From Algoriphagus locisalis (lineage in GTDB: Bacteria > Bacteroidota > Bacteroidia > Cytophagales > Cyclobacteriaceae): a DNA stretch of 64,000 nt. Position 1 is the stretch's first letter, and each line of letters starts with the position of its first letter. The stretch is from positions 114,098-178,097 of the forward strand of contig NZ_FPBF01000008.1 of assembly GCF_900116615.1 (NCBI RefSeq). Direction: 5' to 3'. Position numbers and translations under genes: made by a program. The notes under the pieces were generated by a model. The model saw nothing but the letters and a program-made list of their open reading frames with translations. It did no database searches and was not told the DNA's origin. Shown piece by piece: positions 35,654 through 44,698 of this stretch.

Positions 35654-36343
35654 TTACCGATCTGACAATTGCTTAGCCGCAATGAATTCCGCATAATCCA
35701 TATCCTCCGGAGTGGTGATCTTGATATTCTCAGCATTTCCTGAGATCAAGGTCACTTGCCAGCCTTGATTTTCATAGACGGTAGCATCATCGGTAAATTG
35801 CTGAAGTTCTGTGACGGCAAATGCCTTCTTGATTTTCTCTACCAGAAAAGTCTGCGGAGTCTGTACCAAGCGAAAATATTGACGTTCTTCATAAAACGAC
35901 TTCCCGTCGTCCCTCAGTTTTCGGATAGAATCTTTCAATGCAATCACCGCGATCGCACTACCCGCGCGGGCAGCTACTTCAAAACTTTCCTCAATCACTT
36001 CTTGCTTCACAAATGGCCTGACTCCATCATGGATGGCAACCAATTCTGTCTCAGGTTTTAGGGAATTCAAACCATTTCTAACAGACTGAAATCTAGAATT
36101 GCCCCCAGCGACAAGGCGATGAGGAATAGTGAATTGATAATCTTTGCACAATTCCTTCCAGTATAAAAAATCATTCTGAGGCAAAACCAGAATTAAATCG
36201 ATAGCGGGATCAACATGATAAAAAACAGATAGTGTGCGCATCAATACAGGCTCTCCGGCTACAGGCAAATATTGCTTGGCCACTGGCCCGCCCATTCTAC
36301 TTCCTCTTCCTCCTGCTACCAGGATTGCAGCTTTTTTGGTCAT
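35654..36343 (-). CDS. ispD: 2-C-methyl-D-erythritol 4-phosphate cytidylyltransferase
   Basis: The 229-residue enzyme attaches CMP to methylerythritol phosphate in the MEP isoprenoid pathway. It has the nucleotide-binding loop AAILVAGGRGSRMGGPVAKQ (Gly-rich, Arg and Lys), VAIHDGVRPFV and a C-terminal TPEDMDYAE. The start is the ATG at 36343; the frame is open a few codons further to a TTG, but that overlaps the -7 promoter box at 36356-36363. The leader would therefore be very short. It is monocistronic. Confidence 0.95.
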   Translation of the reverse strand: MTKKAAILVAGGRGSRMGGPVAKQYLPVAGEPVLMRTLSVFYHVDPAIDLILVLPQNDFLYWKELCKDYQFTIPHRLVAGGNSRFQSVRNGLNSLKPETELVAIHDGVRPFVKQEVIEESFEVAARAGSAIAVIALKDSIRKLRDDGKSFYEERQYFRLVQTPQTFLVEKIKKAFAVTELQQFTDDATVYENQGWQVTLISGNAENIKITTPEDMDYAEFIAAKQLSDR

Positions 36344-36355
36344 ATTAATTTTCGG

Positions 36356-36363
36356 CAAAAGTA
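36356..36363 (-). promoter_or_regulatory. ispD promoter, -7 box TACTTTTG
   Basis: The minus strand reads TACTTTTG, an exact fit to TAnnTTTG, 13 bp before the ATG at 36343. It decides the start codon, since anything further upstream would lie in the promoter. Confidence 0.6.
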
Positions 36364-36411
36364 AAGATTCGATTCTGCTCTGATTTTACTGTAAAGTTAT
36401 ATCTGTGTGAA

Positions 36412-36438
36412 CATAAAAAAAGCTCCTTTCGGAGCTTT
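36412..36438 (-). terminator. queA terminator
   Basis: AGCTCC (36421-36426) pairs with GGAGCT (36431-36436) with a TTTC loop, and on the minus strand it is followed by a run of seven T. It lies just after the queA stop. Confidence 0.88.
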
Positions 36439-36443
36439 CAGTA

Positions 36444-37493
36444 TTAAAGGATCAACATCGCGTCTCCGTATGAGAAGAATCGATATTTTTCTTTGATGGC
36501 TTCTTTGTATGCTTTCATCACCAAATCATATCCTCCGAATGCTGCTGCTGTCATCAGCAAAGTAGATTCAGGTAAATGGAAATTGGTGATCAGTGAATTT
36601 GCAATCTTAAACTCGTAGGGTGGGATGATAAACTTATCTGTCCAACCGCTGCTCTCTTTCAGACGACCATTCGCTGTCACTGATGATTCTATCGTTTTCA
36701 ATGCTGTGGTACCTACTGCCACCACACGCTTTTTAGCATCCAGAGATTTATTGACCAAATTCACCGTTCCAGTAGGGATTTCATAATTCTCCGAATCCAT
36801 TTTGTGCTTGGTAAGATCTTCTACGTCCACCTGACGGAAAGTTCCCAGCCCCACATGAAGTGTAATAGGAGTCACATCCACACCTTGAAGTTCAAGTCTT
36901 TTTAACAAATGTGGGGTAAAATGAAGTCCTGCAGTGGGTGCTGCTACTGCTCCTACGTTTTTTGCAAAAACCGTCTGATACCTTTCTTTATCTTCAGCCT
37001 CTACTTTACGCTCAATAAATTCCTTCAAAAGGGGTGTTTCACCTAGGGTATCAATAGTCTTATGAAATTCTTCTTCAGTACCATCAAATAGGAAGCGAAT
37101 CGTACGTCCACGAGAAGTGGTATTATCAATCACCTCAGCTACCAGATCAGAATCTCCGAAATAAAGCTTGTTGCCTACTCTGATTTTACGGGCCGGATCT
37201 ACCAACACGTCCCAAAGTTTCAATTCCGCATTTAACTCTCTCAAGAGAAAAACTTCGATTTCAGCACCGGTTTTCTCTTTGTTTCCATAAAGTCTAGCAG
37301 GAAATACTTTGGTATCATTGGTAACGAATACATCACCTTCACCAAAGTATTCTATAATATCTTTGAAAACTCTGTGCTCAATTTCACCAGTTTTTCGATG
37401 AACAACCATCAGCCTGGATTCATCCCGATTGGCTGCTGGATAATGAGCTACTAGTTTCTTAGGAACGTCAAATTTGAAATCAGATAATTTCAT
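36444..37493 (-). CDS. queA: tRNA preQ1(34) S-adenosylmethionine ribosyltransferase-isomerase
   Basis: The 349-residue enzyme transfers the ribosyl group of SAM to preQ1 in tRNA to make epoxyqueuosine. Typical blocks are MKLSDFKFDVPKKLVAHYPA at the start, FVTNDTKVFPARLYG, AAPTAGLHFTPHLL, and FIIPPYEFKIANSLITNFHLP (split here) near the end. Length is normal. It has its own promoter and terminator. No other queuosine genes are in the window. Confidence 0.96.
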   Translation of the reverse strand: MKLSDFKFDVPKKLVAHYPAANRDESRLMVVHRKTGEIEHRVFKDIIEYFGEGDVFVTNDTKVFPARLYGNKEKTGAEIEVFLLRELNAELKLWDVLVDPARKIRVGNKLYFGDSDLVAEVIDNTTSRGRTIRFLFDGTEEEFHKTIDTLGETPLLKEFIERKVEAEDKERYQTVFAKNVGAVAAPTAGLHFTPHLLKRLELQGVDVTPITLHVGLGTFRQVDVEDLTKHKMDSENYEIPTGTVNLVNKSLDAKKRVVAVGTTALKTIESSVTANGRLKESSGWTDKFIIPPYEFKIANSLITNFHLPESTLLMTAAAFGGYDLVMKAYKEAIKEKYRFFSYGDAMLIL

Positions 37494-37541
37494 ATGTAAG
37501 TTTTAGATGTCTTGAGTGATTTAGAATAACTCTAAAAAATG

Positions 37542-37549
37542 CAAAGATA
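37542..37549 (-). promoter_or_regulatory. queA promoter, -7 box TATCTTTG
   Basis: The minus strand reads TATCTTTG (consensus TAnnTTTG), about 50 bp before the queA start. The -33 position 20 bp upstream reads CTG rather than TTG. Confidence 0.58.
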
Positions 37550-37609
37550 CTAACAAAATCAGGCAATTTCAGCTAACTTGACAAATTGTTTTAAACCAAC
37601 TAGACACGC

Positions 37610-38857
37610 ATGCTCTTTTTCAAACTCTCATGGGAAAGTTTTCGCTTCGCGATTGCAGCACTAAAAACTAATCTTACACGCACTATTTTATCCCTTCTGG
37701 GGGTTACGATTGGTATTTTCGCCATCATTGCGGTTTTCACATTAGTTGATTCCTTAGAAAATAATATCAAATCTTCCTTTTCATTTTTAGGCACAAATGT
37801 CATGCGGGTGGATAGATTCCCCTTTGCCAGCGGCCCACAGGACTATCCTTGGTGGAAATATTTCAGAAGACCCCCAGGAACCTTGGACGAATATGAATTT
37901 CTTCAGGATAGACTAACCTCCGCGGAGGCAGTAACGATCTCAGCATCTGCATCTACTACTGTAAAAGCCGGAAGTAATGCTTACCAAGGCATGGCTCTCA
38001 CCGGCGCCGTTTACACCTACCAGGATGTGTATGAACTTTCTATAGAGGAAGGAAGGTATTTTACCGCCTCAGAAATCAATGCCTCCAGAAACTTAGCTAT
38101 CATAGGCAGGGAAATTGCAAACACTCTTTATCCTCAACAAGAAGTACTTGGGAAACCCATTAAAATCAGGGGGATGAAATTCACCGTAATCGGTGTGTTT
38201 GAGGAAGAGGGAGAGGGATTATTTGGTGGTGCTTCCAAGGATGAAGCCTGCCTGATTCCTTATGGCGCTTTCAGCAAAATGTACTACACCGGTAGAAACG
38301 GCCTTGAGCCGGAAATCGCGGTTAAAGGCTTGGAAGAAGATATAGGACTAGTCGCTCTAGAAAACGAATTGACTGGATTGCTTCGAGCAAAAAGAGGTCT
38401 GAAACCAAGAGATGAAAACAATTTCGCTTTGAACAAAACTGAGTTTATTCAAAATGCCATTGGTTCTGTATTTGATGTCATTTCTATTGCAGGCTGGGTA
38501 ATAGGCGGATTTTCAATTCTTGTAGGCGGATTCGGTATTGCTAATATTATGTTTGTATCTGTTCGAGAGAGAACTAATATTATTGGTATTCAAAAGTCAT
38601 TGGGAGCAAAAAATTACTTTATACTGTTCCAGTTTCTATTTGAATCCATATGCCTCAGTTTGATTGGTGGAATAACGGGGATAATTATTGTCTATTTCCT
38701 AACCTTCATCCAATTGGGCACTTTAGAAATCATACTATCCATCGGCAACATTATACTGGGACTTGGAGTCTCTACTATTATCGGAGTAGTTTCAGGAATT
38801 GTCCCAGCGACTTTAGCAGCAAGAATGGACCCGGTAGAAGCAATCCGGACGACATAA
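37610..38857 (+). CDS. MacB/FtsX-family ABC transporter permease
   Basis: The 415-residue protein has TM1 near 20-50 (LTRTILSLLGVTIGIFAIIAVF), a periplasmic MacB-PCD domain (about 50-275, with LAIIGREIANTLYPQQEVLGKPIKI, split here), and three C-terminal TM helices of the FtsX domain ending MDPVEAIRTT, the usual tail of these permeases. The ATPase partner is not adjacent, so it must be supplied from elsewhere. It may export a lipoprotein or peptide or act as a mechanotransmission system. It is a single gene followed by a strong terminator. Confidence 0.92.
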   Translation: MLFFKLSWESFRFAIAALKTNLTRTILSLLGVTIGIFAIIAVFTLVDSLENNIKSSFSFLGTNVMRVDRFPFASGPQDYPWWKYFRRPPGTLDEYEFLQDRLTSAEAVTISASASTTVKAGSNAYQGMALTGAVYTYQDVYELSIEEGRYFTASEINASRNLAIIGREIANTLYPQQEVLGKPIKIRGMKFTVIGVFEEEGEGLFGGASKDEACLIPYGAFSKMYYTGRNGLEPEIAVKGLEEDIGLVALENELTGLLRAKRGLKPRDENNFALNKTEFIQNAIGSVFDVISIAGWVIGGFSILVGGFGIANIMFVSVRERTNIIGIQKSLGAKNYFILFQFLFESICLSLIGGITGIIIVYFLTFIQLGTLEIILSIGNIILGLGVSTIIGVVSGIVPATLAARMDPVEAIRTT

Positions 38858-38868
38858 TAGGTTCATCC

Positions 38869-38909
38869 AAAAAAAAGCGGTTGCAAAATATTGGCAACCG
38901 CTTTTTTTT
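38869..38909. terminator. Bidirectional terminator between the ABC permease and recA
   Basis: GCGGTTGC (38877-38884) pairs perfectly with GCAACCGC (38894-38901), with A runs before and T runs after. It serves both converging genes. Confidence 0.92.
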
Positions 38910-38927
38910 GTTTAAAAGTGACAGGAG

Positions 38928-39962
38928 TTATTCCTCGACCACTACTTCACTTGGACTAGCACCTTTTGACAAACCTGAGGCAGCTTTGATCTTCACTTCC
39001 AGTTCTTCCATCAATTCAGGATTATCCAAAAGCAGCGTTTTCACAGACTCTCTACCTTGACCAAGCTTTTCTCCATTGTAAGAGAACCAGGAGCCTGCCT
39101 TCTTGATGATATCCAGTTCCACGCCTAGGTCAATGACCTCCCCTACTTTGGAGATTCCTTGCCCATACATGATATCAAACTCTACCACTTTAAACGGAGG
39201 AGCAACTTTATTTTTCACCACCTTCACCTTAGTTCTATTACCCAGAATATTGTCAGCACTTTCTTTGATCTGGCCAATTCTCCGAATATCAAGTCGGACA
39301 GAAGCATAGAATTTTAGTGCATTACCACCAGTCGTCGTCTCAGGATTACCGAACATCACGCCGATTTTCTCACGAAGCTGGTTGATGAAAATACAGGAAC
39401 AGCCAGTCTTGTTGATAGCTCCAGTGAGCTTTCGCAAAGCTTGGGACATCAGACGAGCCTGCAAGCCCATCTTGCTATCTCCCATATCGCCTTCCAGTTC
39501 GCCTTTTGGCACCAAAGCTGCCACAGAGTCTATCACGATGATATCAATCGCGCCAGAACGGATCAAATGCTCAGCAATCTCAAGAGCCTGTTCACCATTG
39601 TCCGGCTGGGAAATCAGAAGATTCTCTGTATCGATCCCCAATTTCTCCGCATAGCTTTTATCAAAAGCATGTTCCGCGTCAATGAATGCTGCTAAGCCAC
39701 CTGCCTTTTGGGCTTCAGCGATGCAATGTAAAGTCAGCGTAGTTTTTCCCGAAGACTCTGGTCCGTAGATTTCTATAACACGGCCCCGAGGTATCCCTCC
39801 TACGCCCAAGGCAATATCCAAACCCAATGAACCAGTAGAGATGGCAGGTATATCTACCACTTTATTATCACTAAGCTTCATTACGGTGCCTTTCCCGTAA
39901 GTTTTCTCTAGCTTATCAATGGTAAGCTGCAAGGCTTTTAGTTTTTCGGCGTTATTACTCAT
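38928..39962 (-). CDS. recA: Recombinase A
   Basis: The 344-residue protein coats single-stranded DNA, drives strand exchange and triggers LexA-type cleavage. The Walker A motif GPESSGKTT, FIDAEHAFD, VIDSVAALVPKGELEGDMGD (L1 side), and the L2 region GNPETTTGGNALKFYASVRLD (split here) are all present. The start is the ATG at 39962 (MSNNAEKLKAL); the frame is open 16 codons further upstream but that part overlaps the promoter at 39994-40024. Length matches other Bacteroidota RecA. Monocistronic. Confidence 0.97.
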   Translation of the reverse strand: MSNNAEKLKALQLTIDKLEKTYGKGTVMKLSDNKVVDIPAISTGSLGLDIALGVGGIPRGRVIEIYGPESSGKTTLTLHCIAEAQKAGGLAAFIDAEHAFDKSYAEKLGIDTENLLISQPDNGEQALEIAEHLIRSGAIDIIVIDSVAALVPKGELEGDMGDSKMGLQARLMSQALRKLTGAINKTGCSCIFINQLREKIGVMFGNPETTTGGNALKFYASVRLDIRRIGQIKESADNILGNRTKVKVVKNKVAPPFKVVEFDIMYGQGISKVGEVIDLGVELDIIKKAGSWFSYNGEKLGQGRESVKTLLLDNPELMEELEVKIKAASGLSKGASPSEVVVEE

Positions 39963-39993
39963 GTGTTTTGTATTTGTAAAATCAATTGTATAA

Positions 39994-40024
39994 TGAAAGT
40001 AAATAAACAACAGACCATTACCAA
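39994..40024 (-). promoter_or_regulatory. recA promoter (TTG-N20-TACTTTCA)
   Basis: On the minus strand a TTG (40022-40024) precedes TACTTTCA (39994-40001) by 20 bases. The -7 box matches TAnnTTTG at all but the last two positions. It lies about 32 bp before the ATG. No clear SOS operator was recognised. Confidence 0.5.
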
Positions 40025-40142
40025 GGTGGATTTGTCTATTGTTTCGGAACCCTAAATTCGTAATTTTAATCGCCTTTCGGCACGTTTTTTCGTAATACCT
40101 ATAGAATATTACCCTTTTCGTCAGGTATTGTCATTGTAATTT

Positions 40143-40934
40143 ATGAAAAGAATCCTCGGATCACTTCTTCTTTTAGTATTCTTCACCCTCTCTGATCTTT
40201 CGGCACAGGGCTTTGCAGGCAATGCTCCCTTTACTTTCGGAGAGGAATTATCCTTTGAGGTGTCTTATGGATGGCTGAACCTTGCTGACGCAAAAATGCA
40301 GGTTTCCAAGCGAGCTCAAGAGCAGAATGACAAACCACACTATAAAATAGATGTATATGGAAAGACGAAAGGTGCAGCTACCATTTTTGGGAAAGTGAAT
40401 GATAACTGGGGCACCTACTTAGATATGGAGACTAAGCTGCCTTCTGTTTCCTACCGCCATATTGAGGAGGGAAAATACAGAAAGCATGAGTTCGTTCACT
40501 TTGACCAGAAAAACAAGAAAGCGACCATGAAGCTTTTTGACAAGGAGAATAGAAACTTGAAAGAGACGAAAGATTTCGATCTACCCGGACAAGTTCAAGA
40601 CCTGGTAAGTGGGTTTTACTATTTGAGATTACAAGAATTAAAGGATCTGAAGCCCGGAGAATCCATCGTGATCAGAGGTTTCTTTGACAAAGAAATATAT
40701 AACATAAAGTTAATCTACGAGGGCACCGAGACACTGGAAACAAACCTTGGCAAGAAAGAAACCTATATTTTCTCTCCACAGCTACCGAAGAATAAACTCT
40801 TCCGAGGGGAATTCCCGGTGAAGGTGTGGGTCACAAAGGATCAGAACAAAATACCTGTAAAAATCAAAGCAAACCTCTTCATAGGTTCATTGAATCTGGA
40901 CATCATCTCAGCAAAGGGGTTGAAAAACAATTAA
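40143..40934 (+). CDS. DUF3108 domain periplasmic protein
   Basis: The 263-residue protein has a signal peptide (about 1-22, ending SDLSAQ) and a DUF3108 domain covering most of the rest: GEELSFEVSYGWLNLADAKM near residues 33-53, WGTYLDMETKLPSVSYRHIEEGKY, and a C-terminal FPVKVWVTKDQNKIPVKIKA (split by families differently). DUF3108 proteins are beta-rich envelope proteins of unknown role, common as single genes in Bacteroidota. The neighbours (recA divergent, PhoB-like regulator downstream) give no functional hint. Confidence 0.85.
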   Translation: MKRILGSLLLLVFFTLSDLSAQGFAGNAPFTFGEELSFEVSYGWLNLADAKMQVSKRAQEQNDKPHYKIDVYGKTKGAATIFGKVNDNWGTYLDMETKLPSVSYRHIEEGKYRKHEFVHFDQKNKKATMKLFDKENRNLKETKDFDLPGQVQDLVSGFYYLRLQELKDLKPGESIVIRGFFDKEIYNIKLIYEGTETLETNLGKKETYIFSPQLPKNKLFRGEFPVKVWVTKDQNKIPVKIKANLFIGSLNLDIISAKGLKNN

Positions 40935-41029
40935 TCTAAAATCACATAACATAGCGGTAACATACGGTTGCATTTGCCAAATAATCCTATCATTTCAAGC
41001 AATAACATGCAGCAAAGACAATCTTTTAT

Positions 41030-41062
41030 TTGGCTTCTATCCTTAAATATTCCTTAATTTTG
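41030..41062 (+). promoter_or_regulatory. Promoter of the PhoB/PhoR-like pair (TTG-N22-TAATTTTG)
   Basis: TTG at 41030-41032 and TAATTTTG at 41055-41062, an exact -7 consensus, lie 24 bp before the response regulator ATG. The 22-bp spacing is slightly long. Confidence 0.5.
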
Positions 41063-41085
41063 AGCTAAACATTAAGAAACCACTG

Positions 41086-41778
41086 ATGAGCGACAAGCAA
41101 AAAATCAAAGTTCTGGTAGTTGATGACGAACCTGATATTGTTGAAATCCTGAAATACAATCTTCAAAAGGAAGGCTACGACGTAGCTACTGCCGAGGATG
41201 GAATTAAAGCAGTAAAAGTTGCTGCCAAATTTTTGCCGGATGTGATCCTTCTGGACATCATGATGCCGAATCAGGATGGTGTGGAAACCTGCTTGCAGGT
41301 TAGACAAATCCCCGAGCTAAAAAATACTTTTATTATCTTCCTTACGGCCCGTATGGAAGAATACTCCGAAGTGGCGGCATTTGATGTGGGAGCAGATGAC
41401 TACATCACCAAGCCGATAAAGCCAAGAGCGCTGATGAGTAGGATTTCAGCCTTGTTCAGACGTGAGTCAAAAAAGGAACAAGAGCAGATCCAAATCAAAA
41501 TCAGAGACCTGGTGATCGACCGAGGGAGCTACACCATCGACAAGTCAGGCAAGACGATCACCTTACCTAAGAAGGAGTTTGAGTTGTTGTATTTTCTAGC
41601 CAAAAACCCTAATATCGTTTTCAGTAGAGATGAACTTCTTCAGAATATCTGGGGCGCAGATGTGTTTGTATTGGCAAGAACGGTCGATGTACATATACGG
41701 AAAGTGCGTGAGAAAATCGGAGAAGAATATATCACTACTGTCAAAGGTGTAGGCTATAAATTCGAATTAGGGCAATAA
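41086..41778 (+). CDS. OmpR/PhoB-family response regulator
   Basis: The 230-residue protein has a receiver domain (about 5-122; VLVVDDEPDIVEIL, phospho-Asp in DVILLDIMMPNQDG, FLTAR, Lys in YITKPIKPRAL) and a C-terminal winged-helix DNA-binding domain (about 135-228; LPKKEFELLYFLAKNP, RTVDVHIRKVREKIG, TVKGVGYKFE). Its stop codon abuts the kinase start, so they are translated together. The style is PhoB-like. Phosphate control is plausible but no pho genes lie nearby. Confidence 0.94.
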   Translation: MSDKQKIKVLVVDDEPDIVEILKYNLQKEGYDVATAEDGIKAVKVAAKFLPDVILLDIMMPNQDGVETCLQVRQIPELKNTFIIFLTARMEEYSEVAAFDVGADDYITKPIKPRALMSRISALFRRESKKEQEQIQIKIRDLVIDRGSYTIDKSGKTITLPKKEFELLYFLAKNPNIVFSRDELLQNIWGADVFVLARTVDVHIRKVREKIGEEYITTVKGVGYKFELGQ

Positions 41779-42855
41779 ATGTTCACCACTTCCAGAGGTA
41801 TTTCTTTGATCCTGGCTTTAGCTATCTCAGCTCTGGTGGTGGCATTTTTATCGTTAATGGATGGAGCAGGTCTGCTCTTGCTCTTAGTTGCTTGGGGAGT
41901 TTCCTTTTCCTCAGCCTATTTGCTGATCTCATTTATGTTGGAGTTTTTGATTTTCAAAGAAATCGGAGACATCTATTCCCTTCTGGAGAAAATCCAGCGA
42001 AAAGACCTGTCCGAGATCAGTGAAAAGAGCCGAAAGGGATCAATCTCCCCGCTTCGCAAAATCAACAAAGTCATCAATTCCTACGCCATTGCACGGCAAA
42101 AGGAAATCGATACACTGCAAAAAAATGCGGAGTTCAGACGAGAATTTATCGCGGACATTTCCCATGAACTGAAAACGCCGATTTTCGCAACTCAAGGCTA
42201 TATCCATACGCTATTAGATGGCGCGATCGACGACAAACAAGTCCGAATGCGTTTCCTAAAGCGGGCTGCCAAAAGCTTAGACTCTCTGGACATTTTGGTA
42301 CAGGACCTACTCACGCTGAATCAGATGGAAAGCGGGGTGATTAAATTCACGTTTACAGAATTTGACTTGAAGGAACTGATAGAGGAAGTGATGGAGGAGC
42401 TGGAACACAAAGCTTTCAAGCGGGACATGAACCTAGAGTTCGAGGTAGATCCTGGCAAAACCTACCTGACCAATGGCGATAGACAGAAAATCTACCGGGT
42501 GTGCCAAAACCTGATTTTCAACGCCATGAAGTATAACCACAACGGTGGAGAAGTAAAAATATCCATGACGACCCACAAAAACAGCATTCAGGTGGATGTC
42601 AAAGACGATGGACAGGGAATTCCTCCGGAAGATCTGAAGCGGATATTTGAACGATTCTATCGAGTGGAGAAGAGCAGAAACAAAAAAGATGGAGGTACGG
42701 GATTAGGTTTAGCCATAGTCAAACACATTCTGGAAGGCCATAAAAGCAAGATTTCCGTTAGCTCAACGGTGGGTAAGGGTTCGATTTTTAGTTTTTCTTT
42801 GCCTTTGGTGAAAATAGATACTCCAGAAGATAAACTTAAAGTGATAACTCACTAA
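41779..42855 (+). CDS. PhoR-like sensor histidine kinase
   Basis: The 358-residue protein has two TM helices in residues 8-58 with almost no loop between them, a linker, a HisKA domain with FIADISHELKTPIFATQGYI (phospho-His about residue 131), and an ATPase domain with NLIFNAMKYNHNGG, DDGQGIPPEDLKRIFERFYR and GGTGLGLAIVKHI. The lack of a periplasmic domain implies that it senses through the membrane or a partner, as PhoR does through the Pst system. It is the cognate kinase of the regulator directly upstream. Confidence 0.94.
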   Translation: MFTTSRGISLILALAISALVVAFLSLMDGAGLLLLLVAWGVSFSSAYLLISFMLEFLIFKEIGDIYSLLEKIQRKDLSEISEKSRKGSISPLRKINKVINSYAIARQKEIDTLQKNAEFRREFIADISHELKTPIFATQGYIHTLLDGAIDDKQVRMRFLKRAAKSLDSLDILVQDLLTLNQMESGVIKFTFTEFDLKELIEEVMEELEHKAFKRDMNLEFEVDPGKTYLTNGDRQKIYRVCQNLIFNAMKYNHNGGEVKISMTTHKNSIQVDVKDDGQGIPPEDLKRIFERFYRVEKSRNKKDGGTGLGLAIVKHILEGHKSKISVSSTVGKGSIFSFSLPLVKIDTPEDKLKVITH

Positions 42856-42896
42856 GAATAAATCCCAGAGAAGTTTTTTACCCATCCTTTTTTCCT

Positions 42897-42904
42897 TACT
42901 TTTG
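42897..42904 (+). promoter_or_regulatory. Promoter of the RluA-type gene, -7 box TACTTTTG
   Basis: An exact TAnnTTTG match 29 bp before the ATG at 42934. No clear -33 TTG. Confidence 0.5.
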
Positions 42905-42933
42905 CAGCCTCAATTGAAGAGGCAGGAGAATCC

Positions 42934-43644
42934 ATGAAGAAAGTAGATTTTGATAATCTTATTCTGTTTGAAAACGAGGATTACCTGGTAATCAATAAAC
43001 CGCCGTATCTATCAAGCTTAGACGACAGACACGAAGCGCAGAACATCCTAGACCTTGCCAAGGCACACACCCCCGATGCCCAACTGTGCCATAGATTGGA
43101 TAAGGAAACTTCAGGATGTCTAGTGATTGCCAAGAATCCAGCGGCCTACAGGCATTTGGCCATGCAGTTTGAAAGCAGAAAAGTAAACAAGGTCTATCAT
43201 GCAGTGGTGGAAGGGATCAAGGAATTCAGCGATGAGCTGGTGGACAGGAATCTCTTGGCCAACAACAAAGGAATCGCCAAAGTAAGTAAAGACGGCAAGC
43301 CGGCGCAGACAGTTTTCACTACATTGAAGACTTACTATGCGCACACCTTAGTCGAGTGCAAACCCATCACTGGGAGATTGCATCAGATTAGGGTTCACTT
43401 GGCTTACCTGAAGTCACCTATTTGTGGTGACACCTTATACGGAGGCAACCCTTTATACCTTTCTTCTATCAAGCGCCGCTTCAATTTAAAAAAAGAGACA
43501 GAAGAATTACCGATTATGCAGCGGGTTTCGCTTCATGCTTATTCGATTGGATTTAAGGGTTTGGACGACAAAGAAATTTTCGTAAATGCCCCTTATCCGA
43601 AGGATTTCAAGGTTTTGGTCAATCAACTAGAGAAAACCAGCTAA
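42934..43644 (+). CDS. RluA-family pseudouridine synthase
   Basis: The 236-residue protein has the catalytic motif HRLDKETSGCLVIAKN (Asp about residue 53) and the downstream CKPITGRLHQIRVHLAYL and SPICGDTLYGG blocks of the RluA/RluC/RluD group. It lacks an N-terminal S4 domain, so it resembles the short RluA/TruC type that modifies rRNA or tRNA. The exact target uridine cannot be read. It stands alone with its own promoter. Confidence 0.92.
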   Translation: MKKVDFDNLILFENEDYLVINKPPYLSSLDDRHEAQNILDLAKAHTPDAQLCHRLDKETSGCLVIAKNPAAYRHLAMQFESRKVNKVYHAVVEGIKEFSDELVDRNLLANNKGIAKVSKDGKPAQTVFTTLKTYYAHTLVECKPITGRLHQIRVHLAYLKSPICGDTLYGGNPLYLSSIKRRFNLKKETEELPIMQRVSLHAYSIGFKGLDDKEIFVNAPYPKDFKVLVNQLEKTS

Positions 43645-43738
43645 GAAATTTAGATCGAAAAAGAGTAAGAAACGACCGGTTTTGATTGGTAGTAAAACGC
43701 TAAGCCTGTGAAAATTAGGACTTAGTATTGGAAATATT

Positions 43739-43769
43739 TTGCATCGAAAATAAAATACTCCTATCTTTG
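43739..43769 (+). promoter_or_regulatory. rplM promoter (TTG-N20-TATCTTTG)
   Basis: TTG at 43739-43741 and TATCTTTG at 43762-43769, with the consensus 20-bp spacing: a textbook Bacteroidota promoter in front of the ribosomal protein genes. The leader to the GTG start is about 50 bases. Confidence 0.75.
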
Positions 43770-43825
43770 TGTCCCTTTTTGAGGGTGAAATAAATTTAAC
43801 AAGCTAAATATTAAACAGTTACACA

Positions 43826-44269
43826 GTGGATACTTTGAGCTATAAGACCGTATCAGCCAATGCCGCGACTGCAGATAAGCAATGGGTGGTAGTGGATGCC
43901 CAAGCAGCAGTTTTGGGTAGATTGGCTAGTGAGGTAGCGAAAATCTTGAGAGGTAAGACGAAGCCAAGCTTCACTCCTCACGCTGATTGTGGTGACAATG
44001 TCATCGTAATCAACTCAGACAAAATCAGACTAACTGGTGACAAGTGGGACTCCAAAGTTTATGTGAGACACACTGGCTATCCAGGCGGACAGCGTATTTC
44101 TACGCCAAGATTATTGAAGGACAAATCTTCAACTATCCTGATCGAGAAAGCTGTACGAGGCATGTTGCCTAAAAACAGATTAGGAAGAAAATTATACGGC
44201 AACTTGTACGTGTATGAAGGATCTGAGCATCCACATACTGCACAGCAGCCTAAAGCCATCACTCTTTAA
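43826..44269 (+). CDS. rplM: 50S ribosomal protein L13 (GTG start)
   Basis: The 147-residue protein matches L13 (WVVVDAQAAVLGRLASEVAKI, VINSDKIRLTGDKWDSKVY, ending in the PHTAQQPK block). The start is a GTG at 43826, giving MDTLSYKTVSANAAT, which is usual for Bacteroidota L13. It is the first gene of rplM-rpsI, with rpsI beginning 9 bp after its stop. Confidence 0.97.
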   Translation: MDTLSYKTVSANAATADKQWVVVDAQAAVLGRLASEVAKILRGKTKPSFTPHADCGDNVIVINSDKIRLTGDKWDSKVYVRHTGYPGGQRISTPRLLKDKSSTILIEKAVRGMLPKNRLGRKLYGNLYVYEGSEHPHTAQQPKAITL

Positions 44270-44278
44270 TCGTCTATT

Positions 44279-44665
44279 ATGGAAATGATCAACAAAATCG
44301 GTAGAAGAAAAACCTCTGTAGCCAGAATTTACATGGCTCCAGGAAAAGGCGAAATCTCCGTAAACAACAGATCTCTGGAAGTTTACTTTCCTTTTGATCT
44401 TCACCAGATCGTAGTGAAGCAGCCACTTGCCCTAGTAGGCGTGGAAGGCAACTACGACATCCAGATCAATGTAGATGGAGGAGGAATCAAAGGTCAGGCA
44501 GAAGCAGCCCGTATGGCTATCTCCCGAGCTTTGTGCGAATTCGACGCAGAACACAGACCTGCATTGAAAAAAGAAGGTTTCCTTACCCGTGACCCTAGAA
44601 TGGTGGAACGTAAGAAGCCAGGACGTAGAAAAGCAAGAAGAAAATTCCAGTTCTCAAAACGTTAA
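44279..44665 (+). CDS. rpsI: 30S ribosomal protein S9
   Basis: The 128-residue protein has the S9 motifs IGRRKTSVARIYM at the start, GGGIKGQAEAARMAISRAL in the middle, and the basic tail ending QFSKR that reaches the P-site tRNA. The frame opens MEM, so the start may be 44279 or 44285. It follows rplM by 9 bp and precedes rpsB by 33 bp. Confidence 0.97.
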   Translation: MEMINKIGRRKTSVARIYMAPGKGEISVNNRSLEVYFPFDLHQIVVKQPLALVGVEGNYDIQINVDGGGIKGQAEAARMAISRALCEFDAEHRPALKKEGFLTRDPRMVERKKPGRRKARRKFQFSKR

Positions 44666-44698
44666 TCTGGATTTACTTCAGAATATACAAATTATATT